A DNA stretch of 36,337 nt from Aliitabrizicola sp031425325. Lineage in GTDB: Bacteria > Pseudomonadota > Alphaproteobacteria > Rhodobacterales > Rhodobacteraceae. The notes beneath the pieces were generated by a model. That model was not told the origin of the DNA and made no database searches. It saw nothing but the letters and a program-made list of their open reading frames with translations. This document shows, piece after piece, positions 8,259 through 16,318 of this stretch (within the stretch, counting starts at the first letter, position 1; each line of letters opens with the position of its first letter). The stretch lies in NCBI GenBank assembly GCA_031425325.1, contig JANPJD010000007.1, positions 1 to 36,337 of the forward strand, given 5' to 3'. A program made the translations under genes and the position numbers.

Positions 8259-8741
8259 GTGGCAGAAACTCCACGCGCCTTTCCAACCTCGGTGCTGTTC
8301 TGCTGCGACCACAATGCAGTGCGCTCGCCCATGGCCGAGGGTCTGATGAAGCAGATGTACGGGCAAAGGGCATATGTGCAGTCGGCGGGTGTACGAAACG
8401 ACATGGAAGTGGATGGCTTCTCGGTCGCCGTCTGTCAGGAGATGGGGATCGAGCTGAGCCGCCACCGGTCGCGCAGCTTCGAGGAGATGCAGGAATGGGG
8501 CGATGACCTGTCGCAGTTCGACCTGATCGTTGCGCTGTCGCCCGCAAGCCAGAGGCAGGCGCTTGAGTTGACGCGCTACAACCATCTCGAGGTCGAGTAT
8601 TGGCCGATCCTCGATCCCACGGGCCTTGGCGAGAGCCGCGAGGCGAAACTTGCGAGCTATCGCCAGACGCGGGACCAGATCCGCGCCCGGATGCTGGAGC
8701 GGTTCGGCCCGCCGAGCGAGCCGGGTCCCGGCCGGACCTGA
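8259..8741 (+). CDS. Low-molecular-weight protein tyrosine phosphatase family protein
   Basis: A 160-residue cytoplasmic protein with the low-Mr phosphatase/arsenate reductase fold. The P-loop is FCCDHNAVRSPMAEG with nucleophile C16 and R22 (CX5R-S), preceded by the usual hydrophobic strand TSVLF. The general-acid aspartate is in the late YWPILDPTG motif (the Asp-Pro pair). It starts at GTG 8259, two bases after the UPF0262 stop, and no other start fits as well. The family removes phosphate from tyrosines and in exopolysaccharide clusters opposes BY-kinases (Wzb type); arsenate reductases share the fold. The adjacent phosphomannomutase leaves an envelope-sugar role possible, but the link to UPF0262 is a general Rhodobacterales arrangement, so the substrate is open. 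Confidence 0.9.
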   Translation: MAETPRAFPTSVLFCCDHNAVRSPMAEGLMKQMYGQRAYVQSAGVRNDMEVDGFSVAVCQEMGIELSRHRSRSFEEMQEWGDDLSQFDLIVALSPASQRQALELTRYNHLEVEYWPILDPTGLGESREAKLASYRQTRDQIRARMLERFGPPSEPGPGRT

Positions 8742-8762
8742 GCCCTGACGGAGAGACCAAGG

Positions 8763-10151
8763 ATGACCTATTCCCCCCTGCCCGAAGGCGCGCTGGTCTG
8801 CTTCAAGGCCTATGACATCCGGGGGCGCCTTGGCCCCGACCTCGACGCGCCCATCGCCCGGCGGATCGGGCGGGCCTTTGCCGAAAGCCTGGGTGCGCGC
8901 CACGTCGTGCTGGGCCGCGACTGCCGCACCTCTTCCGAGACGCTGGCGGCTGCGGTTGCCGAAGGCCTGATCGAGGCGGGGGTCGAGGTACTCGACCTCG
9001 GTCTTTGCGGGACCGAGGAGATGTATTTCGCGACAAGCCACCTTGAGGCCTGCGGCGGGATCGAGGTGACCGCCTCGCACAATCCGATGGACTACAACGG
9101 CATGAAGCTGGTCCGGGCAGGCTCGGCCCCGCTCGACCCTGAGACGGGCCTTGGCGCGGTCCGGGCACTGGCGGAGTCGGGGGCGTTCGGTCCTGACAGG
9201 TCCGGGGGGCGGGTGGTTCCGGCTGGGGACACACGGGCGGCCTATGTGGCGCGAGTGCTGTCCTTTATCGACCTTGCGGCGCTGCGCCCGCTGACGATCC
9301 TTGTGAATGCGGGGAACGGGGCGGCCGGCCCGACCTTTGACGCCATTGCGGCCGCGCTTGCGGCGCGGGGTGCGCCGTTGCGGTTCGTGACGATGCATCA
9401 TGCGCCCGATGGCAGCTTTCCGAACGGCATCCCGAACCCGCTTCTGCCCGAGAACCAGCCGGTGACCGCAGCGGCGGTGCGCGCGGCGGGGGCCGATTTC
9501 GGCGTCGCCTGGGACGGCGATTTCGACCGGTGCTTCCTGTTCGACCACGAGGGGACCTTCGTGCCGGGCGAGTATGTCGTGGGGCTCCTCGCGCAGACGT
9601 TCCTCGTGAAGGAGCCGGGGGCAACGATCATCCACGATCCGCGGGTCGTCTGGAACACCGTCGACGTGGTGGCGCGGGCTGGCGGCGTCGCCCATGCCTC
9701 GCGCACGGGTCATGCCTTCCTCAAGCAGGCAATGCGCGAGACGGGGGCCGTCTATGGCGGCGAGATGAGCGCGCATCACTATTTCCGCGACTTCATGGCC
9801 TGCGACAGCGGCATGATCCCCTGGCTTTTGATTGCCGAATTGCTGGGTCGCACCGGGCAAAGCCTCGCAAATCTGCTGGCCGAGGCGCGCGCCGCCTTTC
9901 CGTCGTCGGGCGAGATCAACTTCCGCGTCGCGGATGTCGCCTCGGCGATGGCCCGAGTTGAGGGCGAGCTTGCGGCACAGGCCTTGCGGATCGACCGTCT
10001 CGACGGGCTGTCGCTCGATTTCGGGGACTGGCGGCTGAACCTGCGGGCCTCGAACACCGAGCCCCTGCTGCGCCTCAACGTCGAGACGCGCGGTGATGCC
10101 CCGGCGCTGGCAGCGCATGTCGCGCGTCTGACGGCGCTGATCAAGGCCTAG
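8763..10151 (+). CDS. manB: Phosphomannomutase/phosphoglucomutase (ManB/CpsG type)
   Basis: Interconverts mannose-6-phosphate and mannose-1-phosphate (possibly also the glucose phosphates), supplying GDP-mannose or UDP-glucose for polysaccharides; cytoplasmic. The 462-residue protein begins CFKAYDIRGRLGPDLD like E. coli CpsG. It has the phosphoserine loop EVTASHNPMDYNGMKL (S105), the Mg-binding loop WDGDFDRCF (D251, D253, D255), the sugar-binding segment GGEMSAHHYFRDF and the phosphate-binding region near RASNTEPLLRLN. All four alpha-D-phosphohexomutase domains are therefore present. The GEMSAHHYF loop fits dual-specificity enzymes. It lies 21 bp after the phosphatase gene, with AGAG just before the start, and is likely in the same operon. 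Confidence 0.95.
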   Translation: MTYSPLPEGALVCFKAYDIRGRLGPDLDAPIARRIGRAFAESLGARHVVLGRDCRTSSETLAAAVAEGLIEAGVEVLDLGLCGTEEMYFATSHLEACGGIEVTASHNPMDYNGMKLVRAGSAPLDPETGLGAVRALAESGAFGPDRSGGRVVPAGDTRAAYVARVLSFIDLAALRPLTILVNAGNGAAGPTFDAIAAALAARGAPLRFVTMHHAPDGSFPNGIPNPLLPENQPVTAAAVRAAGADFGVAWDGDFDRCFLFDHEGTFVPGEYVVGLLAQTFLVKEPGATIIHDPRVVWNTVDVVARAGGVAHASRTGHAFLKQAMRETGAVYGGEMSAHHYFRDFMACDSGMIPWLLIAELLGRTGQSLANLLAEARAAFPSSGEINFRVADVASAMARVEGELAAQALRIDRLDGLSLDFGDWRLNLRASNTEPLLRLNVETRGDAPALAAHVARLTALIKA

Positions 10152-10213
10152 CACAAGCTGGTCTGTAAGCCGCTTCGACGGGGCGCGGTGCCGCCCTGCG
10201 CGATTTCATAAAA

Positions 10214-10242
10214 CTGAAAAGGTTCTGTTACGCGGCGGTCAT
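10214..10242 (+). promoter_or_regulatory. Probable Pho box (PhoB binding site)
   Basis: CTGTTAC (10225-10231), a 4-bp spacer, then CGGTCAT (10236-10242) matches the Pho-box consensus CTGTCAT-N4-CTGTCAT at 11 of 14 positions with exact spacing. A weaker third unit, CTGAAAA (10214-10220), sits one 11-bp step upstream. The site is 50 bp before the start codon of the phytase-like gene, where a PhoB site replacing the -35 element would be expected. Confidence 0.55.
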
Positions 10243-10291
10243 GCGATGACGCGAGACGGGGGGTTCTAGCGACTTTCGAGGGGACCAAACC

Positions 10292-12454
10292 ATGATGCGA
10301 ACGATCAGCCTGACCTCAGTCCTCGCCCTGTCGGCGGGTGCCGGAGTGGCGCAGGAGATGAACTTCAACCGGATCGCGAGCTTTGCGACACCCGACAACA
10401 TGGCAGCTGCCGAGGACAAGGCGCGGGCGAGTTCGGCCGAGATCATCGCGGCCTCGGGCGATGGGATGACCCTTGTCTACACCGACAGCCCGCTTGGCGT
10501 CGTCGGGCTGATCGACATCACCGACCCGGCGAACCCGCAGCCCAAGGGCAACATTGCCATGACGGGCGAGCCGACCGCCGTTTCGGTCCGCGACAACGCG
10601 GCCTTCATCGCGGTCAATACCTCGGAGAGCTTCGTGAGCCCCGGCGGGCATCTGCTGCAACTCGACCTTGCCAGCGGCGAGACGGTTGCGGAATGCGATC
10701 TTGGCGGCCAGCCAGACTCGACGGCGCTGGCACCCGACGGCTCTTTCGTGGTCGTCGCGATCGAGAACGAGCGTGACGAGGATGCGGGCGAGGGCCGCGT
10801 GCCGCAGATGCCTGCGGGCTACATTGTGATCGTGCCGCTTGCGGACGGCATCCTGGCCTGCGAACGACTTGTGAAGGCCGACGTGACCGGGTTGGCCGGG
10901 ATCGCGCCCGAAGACCCCGAGCCTGAGTTTGTGGACGTGTCGCCTGCCGGCGAGATCGCGGTCACCTTGCAGGAGAACAACCACATCGTCGTGCTCGATG
11001 CGACCGGCACCGTCCTGTCGCATTTCAGCGCCGGAGCGGTCACACTTGACGGCATCGACACGGCCGAAGATGGCCGGATCGACTTCAGCGGGTCGACGGC
11101 GGATGTCCCGCGCGAGCCCGACGCGCTTCAGTGGATCGACGGCGATCACTTCGTGGTGGCGAACGAAGGCGACATGGACGGCGGATCGCGCGGGTTCACC
11201 GTGTTCCGCAAGGACGGCACGGTCGTGCATGAAAGCGGCCCGTCCTTCGAGCATGCCATGGCCGAGATCGGGCACTATCCCGAGGGACGGTCCGACGCCA
11301 AGGGTGTCGAGCCCGAAGGGATGGAGGTCGCCACCTTCGCCGGCGTGCCGATGATGTTCCTTCTGTCCGAGCGCGGCTCGGTCGTCGGGGTTTACGACCT
11401 TGCCGACCCGGCAAATCCGGCGCTGCGGCAGATCCTTCCCTCCGCCATCTCGCCCGAGGGGGTCGTGGCGATCCCGTCGCGCGATCTTCTGGCGGTGGCG
11501 AACGAGGTGGACCTTGGCGAGGATGGGCTCGCCCGCGCGCATGTCACGATCTATCAGCGTCAGGCTGCACCGGCCTCGTACCCGCATCTGACGTCGGCGG
11601 GCCTGTCCGAGGATGGCCGCCCGGTCGGCTGGACAGCCAATTCCGGCATGGTTGCCGATGGTGGCTTCGTCTGGTTCGTCAACGACAGCTACCTCGGCGC
11701 GCAGCCGTCGATCTTCAAGGTCGATGTGACGCAGACGCCCGCGCGGATCGTCGAGGTGATCCGGGTGACCCGTGACGGGATGCCCGCGCAGAAGCTCGAC
11801 ATCGAGGGTATCGCGCTTGATGGCGAGGGCGGCTTCTGGCTGGCCTCCGAGGGGCGGACCGACCGGTTGATCCCGCACGCGCTTTACCACGTCAACGCCG
11901 ACGGCTCGATCGAGGAAGAGATCGCCTTCCCGCCGGAACTGCTTGCGGTCGAGACGCGGTTCGGGGCCGAGGGGGTTGCGCGGATCGGCAACGTGCTGTG
12001 GATCGCGATGCAGCGTGAGTGGGGCGACGATCCGGCGAACCATGCCAAGCTCGTCTCCTACGACATCGAGGCGGGCGAATGGGGGGCCGTCCACTATCCC
12101 AAGGCCGAGCCGACGACTGGCTGGGTCGGGCTGTCCGAGATCACCGCGCATGGCGACTTCGTCTACATCGTGGAGCGTGACAACCTGGTGGGCGACGCGG
12201 CGGTGACGAAGAAGATCTTCCGCGTGCCCGTCGCCGACCTTGCCCCGGCACCGCTGGGTGGCGCGCTTCCCGTTGTCACAAAGGAGGAGGTCCGCGACCT
12301 TCTGCCGGACCTGACCGCGACTGGCGGCTATGTTCTGGACAAGGTCGAAGGCCTTGCGATCCTCGAGGACGGCACGGTCTGGGCTTCGACCGACAATGAC
12401 GGTGTGGACGACCACTCGGGCGAGACGCGGCTCTGGTCGTTCAAGCTTGACTGA
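10292..12454 (+). CDS. Exported esterase-like/phytase-like beta-propeller protein
   Basis: A 720-residue protein with a signal peptide (MMRTISLTSVLALSAGAGVA, cleavage before QE), so periplasmic or secreted. The N-terminal half (about 25-420) has repeated beta-propeller blades such as GVVGLIDITDPANPQPKG and GSVVGVYDLADPANPALRQ, the YncE/choice-of-anchor type. The C-terminal part (about 425-720) has features of the phytase-like esterase domain (PF13449 type): KLDIEGIALDGEGGFWLASEGR, GWVGLSEITAHGDFVYIVERDN and KVEGLAILEDGTVWASTDNDG. The acidic loops would suit Ca-dependent phosphoester hydrolysis. A ribosome site (GAGGGGAC) precedes the ATG. The upstream Pho box suggests induction under phosphate starvation for scavenging organic phosphate. 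Activity on phytate itself is not established for this domain. Confidence 0.85.
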   Translation: MMRTISLTSVLALSAGAGVAQEMNFNRIASFATPDNMAAAEDKARASSAEIIAASGDGMTLVYTDSPLGVVGLIDITDPANPQPKGNIAMTGEPTAVSVRDNAAFIAVNTSESFVSPGGHLLQLDLASGETVAECDLGGQPDSTALAPDGSFVVVAIENERDEDAGEGRVPQMPAGYIVIVPLADGILACERLVKADVTGLAGIAPEDPEPEFVDVSPAGEIAVTLQENNHIVVLDATGTVLSHFSAGAVTLDGIDTAEDGRIDFSGSTADVPREPDALQWIDGDHFVVANEGDMDGGSRGFTVFRKDGTVVHESGPSFEHAMAEIGHYPEGRSDAKGVEPEGMEVATFAGVPMMFLLSERGSVVGVYDLADPANPALRQILPSAISPEGVVAIPSRDLLAVANEVDLGEDGLARAHVTIYQRQAAPASYPHLTSAGLSEDGRPVGWTANSGMVADGGFVWFVNDSYLGAQPSIFKVDVTQTPARIVEVIRVTRDGMPAQKLDIEGIALDGEGGFWLASEGRTDRLIPHALYHVNADGSIEEEIAFPPELLAVETRFGAEGVARIGNVLWIAMQREWGDDPANHAKLVSYDIEAGEWGAVHYPKAEPTTGWVGLSEITAHGDFVYIVERDNLVGDAAVTKKIFRVPVADLAPAPLGGALPVVTKEEVRDLLPDLTATGGYVLDKVEGLAILEDGTVWASTDNDGVDDHSGETRLWSFKLD

Positions 12455-12461
12455 CCGGGGT

Positions 12462-12483
12462 AGGAAGGGGTTCGCCCCTTCCT
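12462..12483 (+). terminator. Stem-loop after the phytase-like gene
   Basis: AGGAAGGGG-TTCG-CCCCTTCCT is a perfect 9-bp stem closed by a TTCG tetraloop, starting 8 bp after the stop codon. There is no T-run after it, so it may stabilise the mRNA end or act with the second hairpin downstream. Confidence 0.6.
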
Positions 12484-12542
12484 GCCAGACGGCCAACCTG
12501 TCGCACCGCTTACCGTGGCAGGCGGCGATTGCTGAAAGAAGG

Positions 12543-12571
12543 AAGGCCGGGCAGTGCCCGGCCTTTGTCTT
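12543..12571 (+). terminator. Rho-independent terminator-like hairpin
   Basis: AAGGCCGGGC-AGT-GCCCGGCCTT forms a 10-bp GC-rich stem with a 3-nt loop, followed by TGTCTT. It lies about 90 bp after the phytase-like gene, and the T-containing tail makes it the better terminator of the two hairpins here. Confidence 0.7.
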
Positions 12572-12948
12572 GAGCGACCGTGTGGGATCAGGCCATCCGG
12601 CCGCGCCCTGCGGCGCGATGCGCGCCCCCGTGCCGAGGCCGGCGAGAGGGAAGTGCTGCGGGAACTGCCGCACCCCATGAAGCAACGGCGAAGCCTGCTA
12701 TGCAGATCAGACCGTGGTCCTTCGGCTGCGCTTGACCAGCGCGAACTCGGGGCACCTGCAGGTCCAGCCGGACTCTGTCGGTTGCAAGATTGCGTTCGGC
12801 GCCGACCGTTGTCCCAGCCTCGAGTGGCCTGTGGCAGGGGTGGCTGCGAAATCGTACCTGTTGCGCGATGCGTCTCTGCGATCAGACGGTTGTCGCCCTT
12901 TGTGACAGCGGTGTAGACACAGTCGCAGCGGCAAGGGGTGCAATACCA
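12572..12948. other. Intergenic stretch upstream of the sensor kinase
   Basis: About 380 bp with no convincing gene. Open frames here are short, use rare codons for this genome and show no family motif. The stretch must hold the promoter of the kinase-regulator pair, but I see no strong -35/-10 pair. A TGGCAG...CTGC arrangement near 12832-12847 resembles a sigma-54 site but has one base too many between the GG and GC. Confidence 0.5.
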
Positions 12949-14781
12949 GTGGGCCGGTCTTTACGCACAGTTCCGTTGATCGTGGTGCTTTGCCTTCTGG
13001 GCATCGTCGGAACTGCCTTGTTCGCGCTGCAGATGGCGCGAGGCGTCTATCTGGACGAAGCCCGGCAGCGCGCGGAAGCCACGCTCGACCTGACGCTGAA
13101 GGTTTTGGACGGGCATTTGCAGCGCTTTCAGTCGGTGCCCGACCTGCTGGCCGACAGCGACATCCTGCGTGCCGTGCTCGACGCGCCGGACGACCCCGCG
13201 GGGCGGATGGCCCTCAACATCTGGCTGGCCCGCAAGAGCGCGCAACTCGACACCCTCGATATCTATGTGATGACGCCCGACGGGCTGACCATCGCCGCAT
13301 CGAACCATGACCGCACCGACAGCTTCGTCGGCGAGACCTTCAGCTACCGCCCCTACTTCCAGAATGCCCTGGCTGGGTCGAAAGGCCGCTTCTATGCAAT
13401 CGGCACGACGTCTGGGGTGCGGGGCTACTACTTCGCCTCGCCCGTCCGGGGGCAGACCGGCACGATCACCGGGGTGGTCGCCGTCAAGATCGGGCTCGAT
13501 GTCATCGAGGCCGAATGGCGGTCCCAGGAAGCGCGGATCGTCGTGACCGATCCCGAGGGCATCGTCTTCCTGTCGTCCTATCCCGACTGGCTCTATCAGG
13601 GGTTGCTGCCGCTGACACCCGAGCGGCTGACGCGGACGCGAGAGTCGCGGCGCTATGCCGACATCGTGCCGGTGCAATTGCCCCACCGCCTGGTAGAGGA
13701 CGGCGGCACCGCCCGGATCAGTCTGGCCGACGCAGATGGCACCGAGCACGAATACATCCTTGCAAGCGAGTTGTTGCCGCGCGCGGACATGACGGTGCGG
13801 GTGCTGCTGGATACGCGCGCCGTTCATGCGCAGACGCGGCTGGCCGTGCTGACGGTGATGCTGTTTCTGGGCGCACTCGGCGCGGGCGTAGGGGTGGTGC
13901 TGCAACGGCGGGCGCGGCTGGCCGAACGCTTTGCCTTGCAGGAACAGGCCAAGGTCGAGCTCGAGCATCGCGTGGCGCAGCGCACCGCCGACCTAGCCCG
14001 CGTGAACACCCTGATCGAAGCCGAGGTGGCGGAACGCCGGGCGACCGAAGCGGAACTGCGCCGGACGCAAGGCGATCTCGTGCAGGCGGGCAAGTTGGCG
14101 GCGCTGGGGCAGATGTCGGCCGCGCTGAGCCACGAGATCAACCAGCCGCTGGCCGCCGCGCGCAACTATGCCGACAGCGCGGCCATCCTTCTGGATCGCG
14201 GCGAGGTCGGGCGCGCGCGGGGCAACATCGACCAGATCCTGTCGCTGATCGACCGCATGGCCACCATCGCCCGTCACCTGCGGAATGTGGCGCGTAAGCC
14301 GGATAAGCCGCTGAAGGACATCGTGCTGGCCGAGGCGGTGGCCGAAGCCCTCGCCCTGACGGCTTCTCGTCTGGCGGGCGTCACGGTGGTTCAGGACGTG
14401 CCGACCGACCTGGCTTTGGTGCGCGGTGGGCCGGTCCGGCTGCAGCAGGTCCTCGTCAACCTTCTGTCGAACGCAGCCGATGCCGTCGAGGGGGTCGCGG
14501 ATGCCCGCATTGCCATCGCGGCGCAGGTCCGGGCCGGACGTGTGCATCTGACGGTCCAGGACAACGGGCCCGGTGTGCCCGCCGCGATTGCAGACCGGAT
14601 ATTCGATCCCTTTTTCACAACCAAGCGCGTGGGCTCGGGCCTCGGCCTTGGATTGTCGATCTCTTACAACATCATGAAGGATTTCGGCGGCGATCTTCTG
14701 GTGGCAAATGCGCCCGAGGGTGGGGCCGTCTTCACGGTCGAGCTTGCCATCGCCCGTGCAAGGGCCGAGGCGGCGGAATGA
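12949..14781 (+). CDS. dctB: DctB-type membrane sensor histidine kinase
   Basis: A 610-residue inner-membrane kinase. TM1 lies at about residues 8-27 (VPLIVVLCLLGIVGTALFAL). A periplasmic double-Cache-like sensor region follows (about 30-290), then TM2 at about 297-318 and a coiled coil. The HisKA domain has its phospho-acceptor H395 in SAALSHEINQPLAAARNYAD, and the HATPase domain has LLSNAADAVEG, DNGPGVP and FFTTKRVGSGLGLGLSISYN. The SHEINQPL box and RHLRNVARKP helix are typical of DctB, the C4-dicarboxylate sensor. GTG 12949 is chosen because AAGGGG lies about 10 bp upstream and TM1 follows directly; an upstream ATG at 12790 adds about 50 unlikely residues. It overlaps the regulator gene (ATGA). 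The neighbouring TctCBA genes suggest it senses a tri- or dicarboxylate; the ligand is unproven. Confidence 0.9.
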   Translation: MGRSLRTVPLIVVLCLLGIVGTALFALQMARGVYLDEARQRAEATLDLTLKVLDGHLQRFQSVPDLLADSDILRAVLDAPDDPAGRMALNIWLARKSAQLDTLDIYVMTPDGLTIAASNHDRTDSFVGETFSYRPYFQNALAGSKGRFYAIGTTSGVRGYYFASPVRGQTGTITGVVAVKIGLDVIEAEWRSQEARIVVTDPEGIVFLSSYPDWLYQGLLPLTPERLTRTRESRRYADIVPVQLPHRLVEDGGTARISLADADGTEHEYILASELLPRADMTVRVLLDTRAVHAQTRLAVLTVMLFLGALGAGVGVVLQRRARLAERFALQEQAKVELEHRVAQRTADLARVNTLIEAEVAERRATEAELRRTQGDLVQAGKLAALGQMSAALSHEINQPLAAARNYADSAAILLDRGEVGRARGNIDQILSLIDRMATIARHLRNVARKPDKPLKDIVLAEAVAEALALTASRLAGVTVVQDVPTDLALVRGGPVRLQQVLVNLLSNAADAVEGVADARIAIAAQVRAGRVHLTVQDNGPGVPAAIADRIFDPFFTTKRVGSGLGLGLSISYNIMKDFGGDLLVANAPEGGAVFTVELAIARARAEAAE

Positions 14782-16121
14782 GGCGCGCCCGCGTCCTTCT
14801 GGTCGACGACGATGCCGCGATGCGGGCTTCGACCGAGCAGGCGCTCGAGCTGGCCGGGCTCGAGGTTGGGTGCTTCGGGTCCGCCGAAGAGGTGCTCGAC
14901 CATGCTGGGCCGGGGCTGAACGGCGTCGTGCTTAGCGACATCAGGATGCCGGGCATGGACGGCATGACGCTGCTGCAACGTCTGCGTGATCTTGACCCGG
15001 ACCTCCCCGTGATCCTGATCACCGGCCACGCCGAGGTGCAGCTTGCGGTCGAGGCCATGCGGCGCGGGGCCTATGACTTCATCGAAAAGCCCTTCGCCAC
15101 CCAAAGCCTGATCGCCGTGCTGCGCCGTGCGATGGAGCATCGGACGCTGGTCCTCGAGAACCGCCGCTTGCGGGCGGCGGCGGGGCAGCGCGACGACCTC
15201 GAGGTGCGCCTGCCGGGACGGTCGGCCGCGATGATCGACCTGCGCTTCCGGCTGAGGACGATCGGTGCGTCCGAGGCGGATGTGCTGATCGTCGGGCCAA
15301 CCGGCGCAGGCAAGGAGGTGGTCGCACGGGCGATGCACGATCTTTCGCCGCGCGCCGCCAAGCCCTTCGTCGCGGTGAACTGTGCTGCCCTGCCTGCCGC
15401 GATGATCGAGTCCGAGTTGTTCGGCCACGAGGCCGGGGCCTTTCCCGGCGCGATGCGGGCCCGTTTCGGGCGATTTGAGCATGCGCGCGGCGGCACCGTG
15501 CTGCTTGACGAGGTGGGCCAGATGCCGCTCGACGTGCAGGCCAAGCTTCTGCGCGTCCTGCAAGAGCGCATGATCACGCGGCTTGGGTCGAACGATGCGA
15601 TCCCGCTCGATGTGCGCTTCATCGCGACCAGCAAGACCGACCTTGCGGCCGATGTCGCGCGCGGGACGTTCCGCGAGGACCTGTACTGGCGGCTCAACGT
15701 GGCGCTGCTGCGCGTGCCGCCGCTGGTCGCGCGGCGTGAGGATATTCCGCTGCTGTTCCTTCAGCTTCTGCGCGAGGCGGCGGCCCGCCATTCTGCGCCC
15801 GACCGGACCCCGGAACCGGAGCTTCTGGCCGATCTGGCGGCCCGCGACTGGCCCGGCAACGTGCGCGAGCTTCGCAATGCGGCGGACCGTTTCGTGCTGG
15901 GGCTCGACTGGATGTCGGGCGCTGCGGGGTCCGAGGGGATGCGTCTGGCGGACCGCGTCGCGGGCTTCGAGAGGTCGGTCATCGCCGGGGCCATCGCCGC
16001 GCATGGCGGGCGGCTGCGGGGCGTCTACGAGCAGCTGGGTGTGTCGCGCAAGACGCTTTACGAGAAGATGCAGAAGCACAGGCTGGACCGTCACCTCCTT
16101 GCGGATGACGAGGGCGAGTGA
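14778..16121 (+). CDS. dctD: DctD-type AAA+ response regulator (GAFPGA variant)
   Basis: A 447-residue cytoplasmic NtrC-family regulator, partner of the kinase it overlaps by 4 bp. The receiver (1-120) has the DDD acid pocket, phospho-acceptor D54 in LSDIRMPGMDG, ITGH and the lysine in FIEKPF. The AAA+ domain (about 145-370) has Walker A GPTGAGKE, SELFGHEAGAF, Walker B GGTVLLDEVGQMP and the arginine-rich FREDLYWRLNV. A C-terminal Fis-type helix-turn-helix ends LGVSRKTLYEKMQKHRLDR, typical of DctD. The sigma-54 contact loop reads GAFPGA (220-225), proline replacing the usual threonine, which raises doubt over normal sigma-54 activation. It probably controls the tct genes that follow about 200 bp downstream. 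Confidence 0.92.
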   Translation: MRRARVLLVDDDAAMRASTEQALELAGLEVGCFGSAEEVLDHAGPGLNGVVLSDIRMPGMDGMTLLQRLRDLDPDLPVILITGHAEVQLAVEAMRRGAYDFIEKPFATQSLIAVLRRAMEHRTLVLENRRLRAAAGQRDDLEVRLPGRSAAMIDLRFRLRTIGASEADVLIVGPTGAGKEVVARAMHDLSPRAAKPFVAVNCAALPAAMIESELFGHEAGAFPGAMRARFGRFEHARGGTVLLDEVGQMPLDVQAKLLRVLQERMITRLGSNDAIPLDVRFIATSKTDLAADVARGTFREDLYWRLNVALLRVPPLVARREDIPLLFLQLLREAAARHSAPDRTPEPELLADLAARDWPGNVRELRNAADRFVLGLDWMSGAAGSEGMRLADRVAGFERSVIAGAIAAHGGRLRGVYEQLGVSRKTLYEKMQKHRLDRHLLADDEGE

Positions 16122-16126
16122 CGAGA

Positions 16127-16144
16127 TGGGTGGAAACCCACCCA
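16127..16144 (+). terminator. Small hairpin after the regulator gene
   Basis: TGGGTGG-AAAC-CCACCCA forms a 7-bp stem six bases after the regulator stop codon, followed by ACTTCT. It could terminate or attenuate transcription from the regulator into tctC. The following 175 bp to tctC should hold the tctC promoter; no clear -24/-12 or -35/-10 motif is seen there. Confidence 0.4.
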
Positions 16145-16318
16145 ACTTCTGGCGCGGCCTGTCTCCAAATCCACCCATTGCGCCGGCGGACCCGCCGTTT
16201 GGTCGCGCCGGAGGGGGCGAAGTGTTTGCGTCGGGCCGGGTTCGGTCCCTGTGTCTGGTGCAGGTCGCACCGTCCGGGGAGGGACGTGCGGTTCAGTCGC
16301 CAGCTTTGGGAGGAACCA

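Noticed and set aside
10316..12685. Long minus-strand open frame (789 codons) opposite the phytase-like gene
   Set aside because: Composition is His/Arg/Gly-rich and lacks motifs, while the + strand shows a signal peptide and domain signatures.
12832..12847. Sigma-54-like TGGCAG...CTGC site ahead of the kinase
   Set aside because: GG and GC are separated by 11 bases rather than the required 10, and the flanking bases match poorly.
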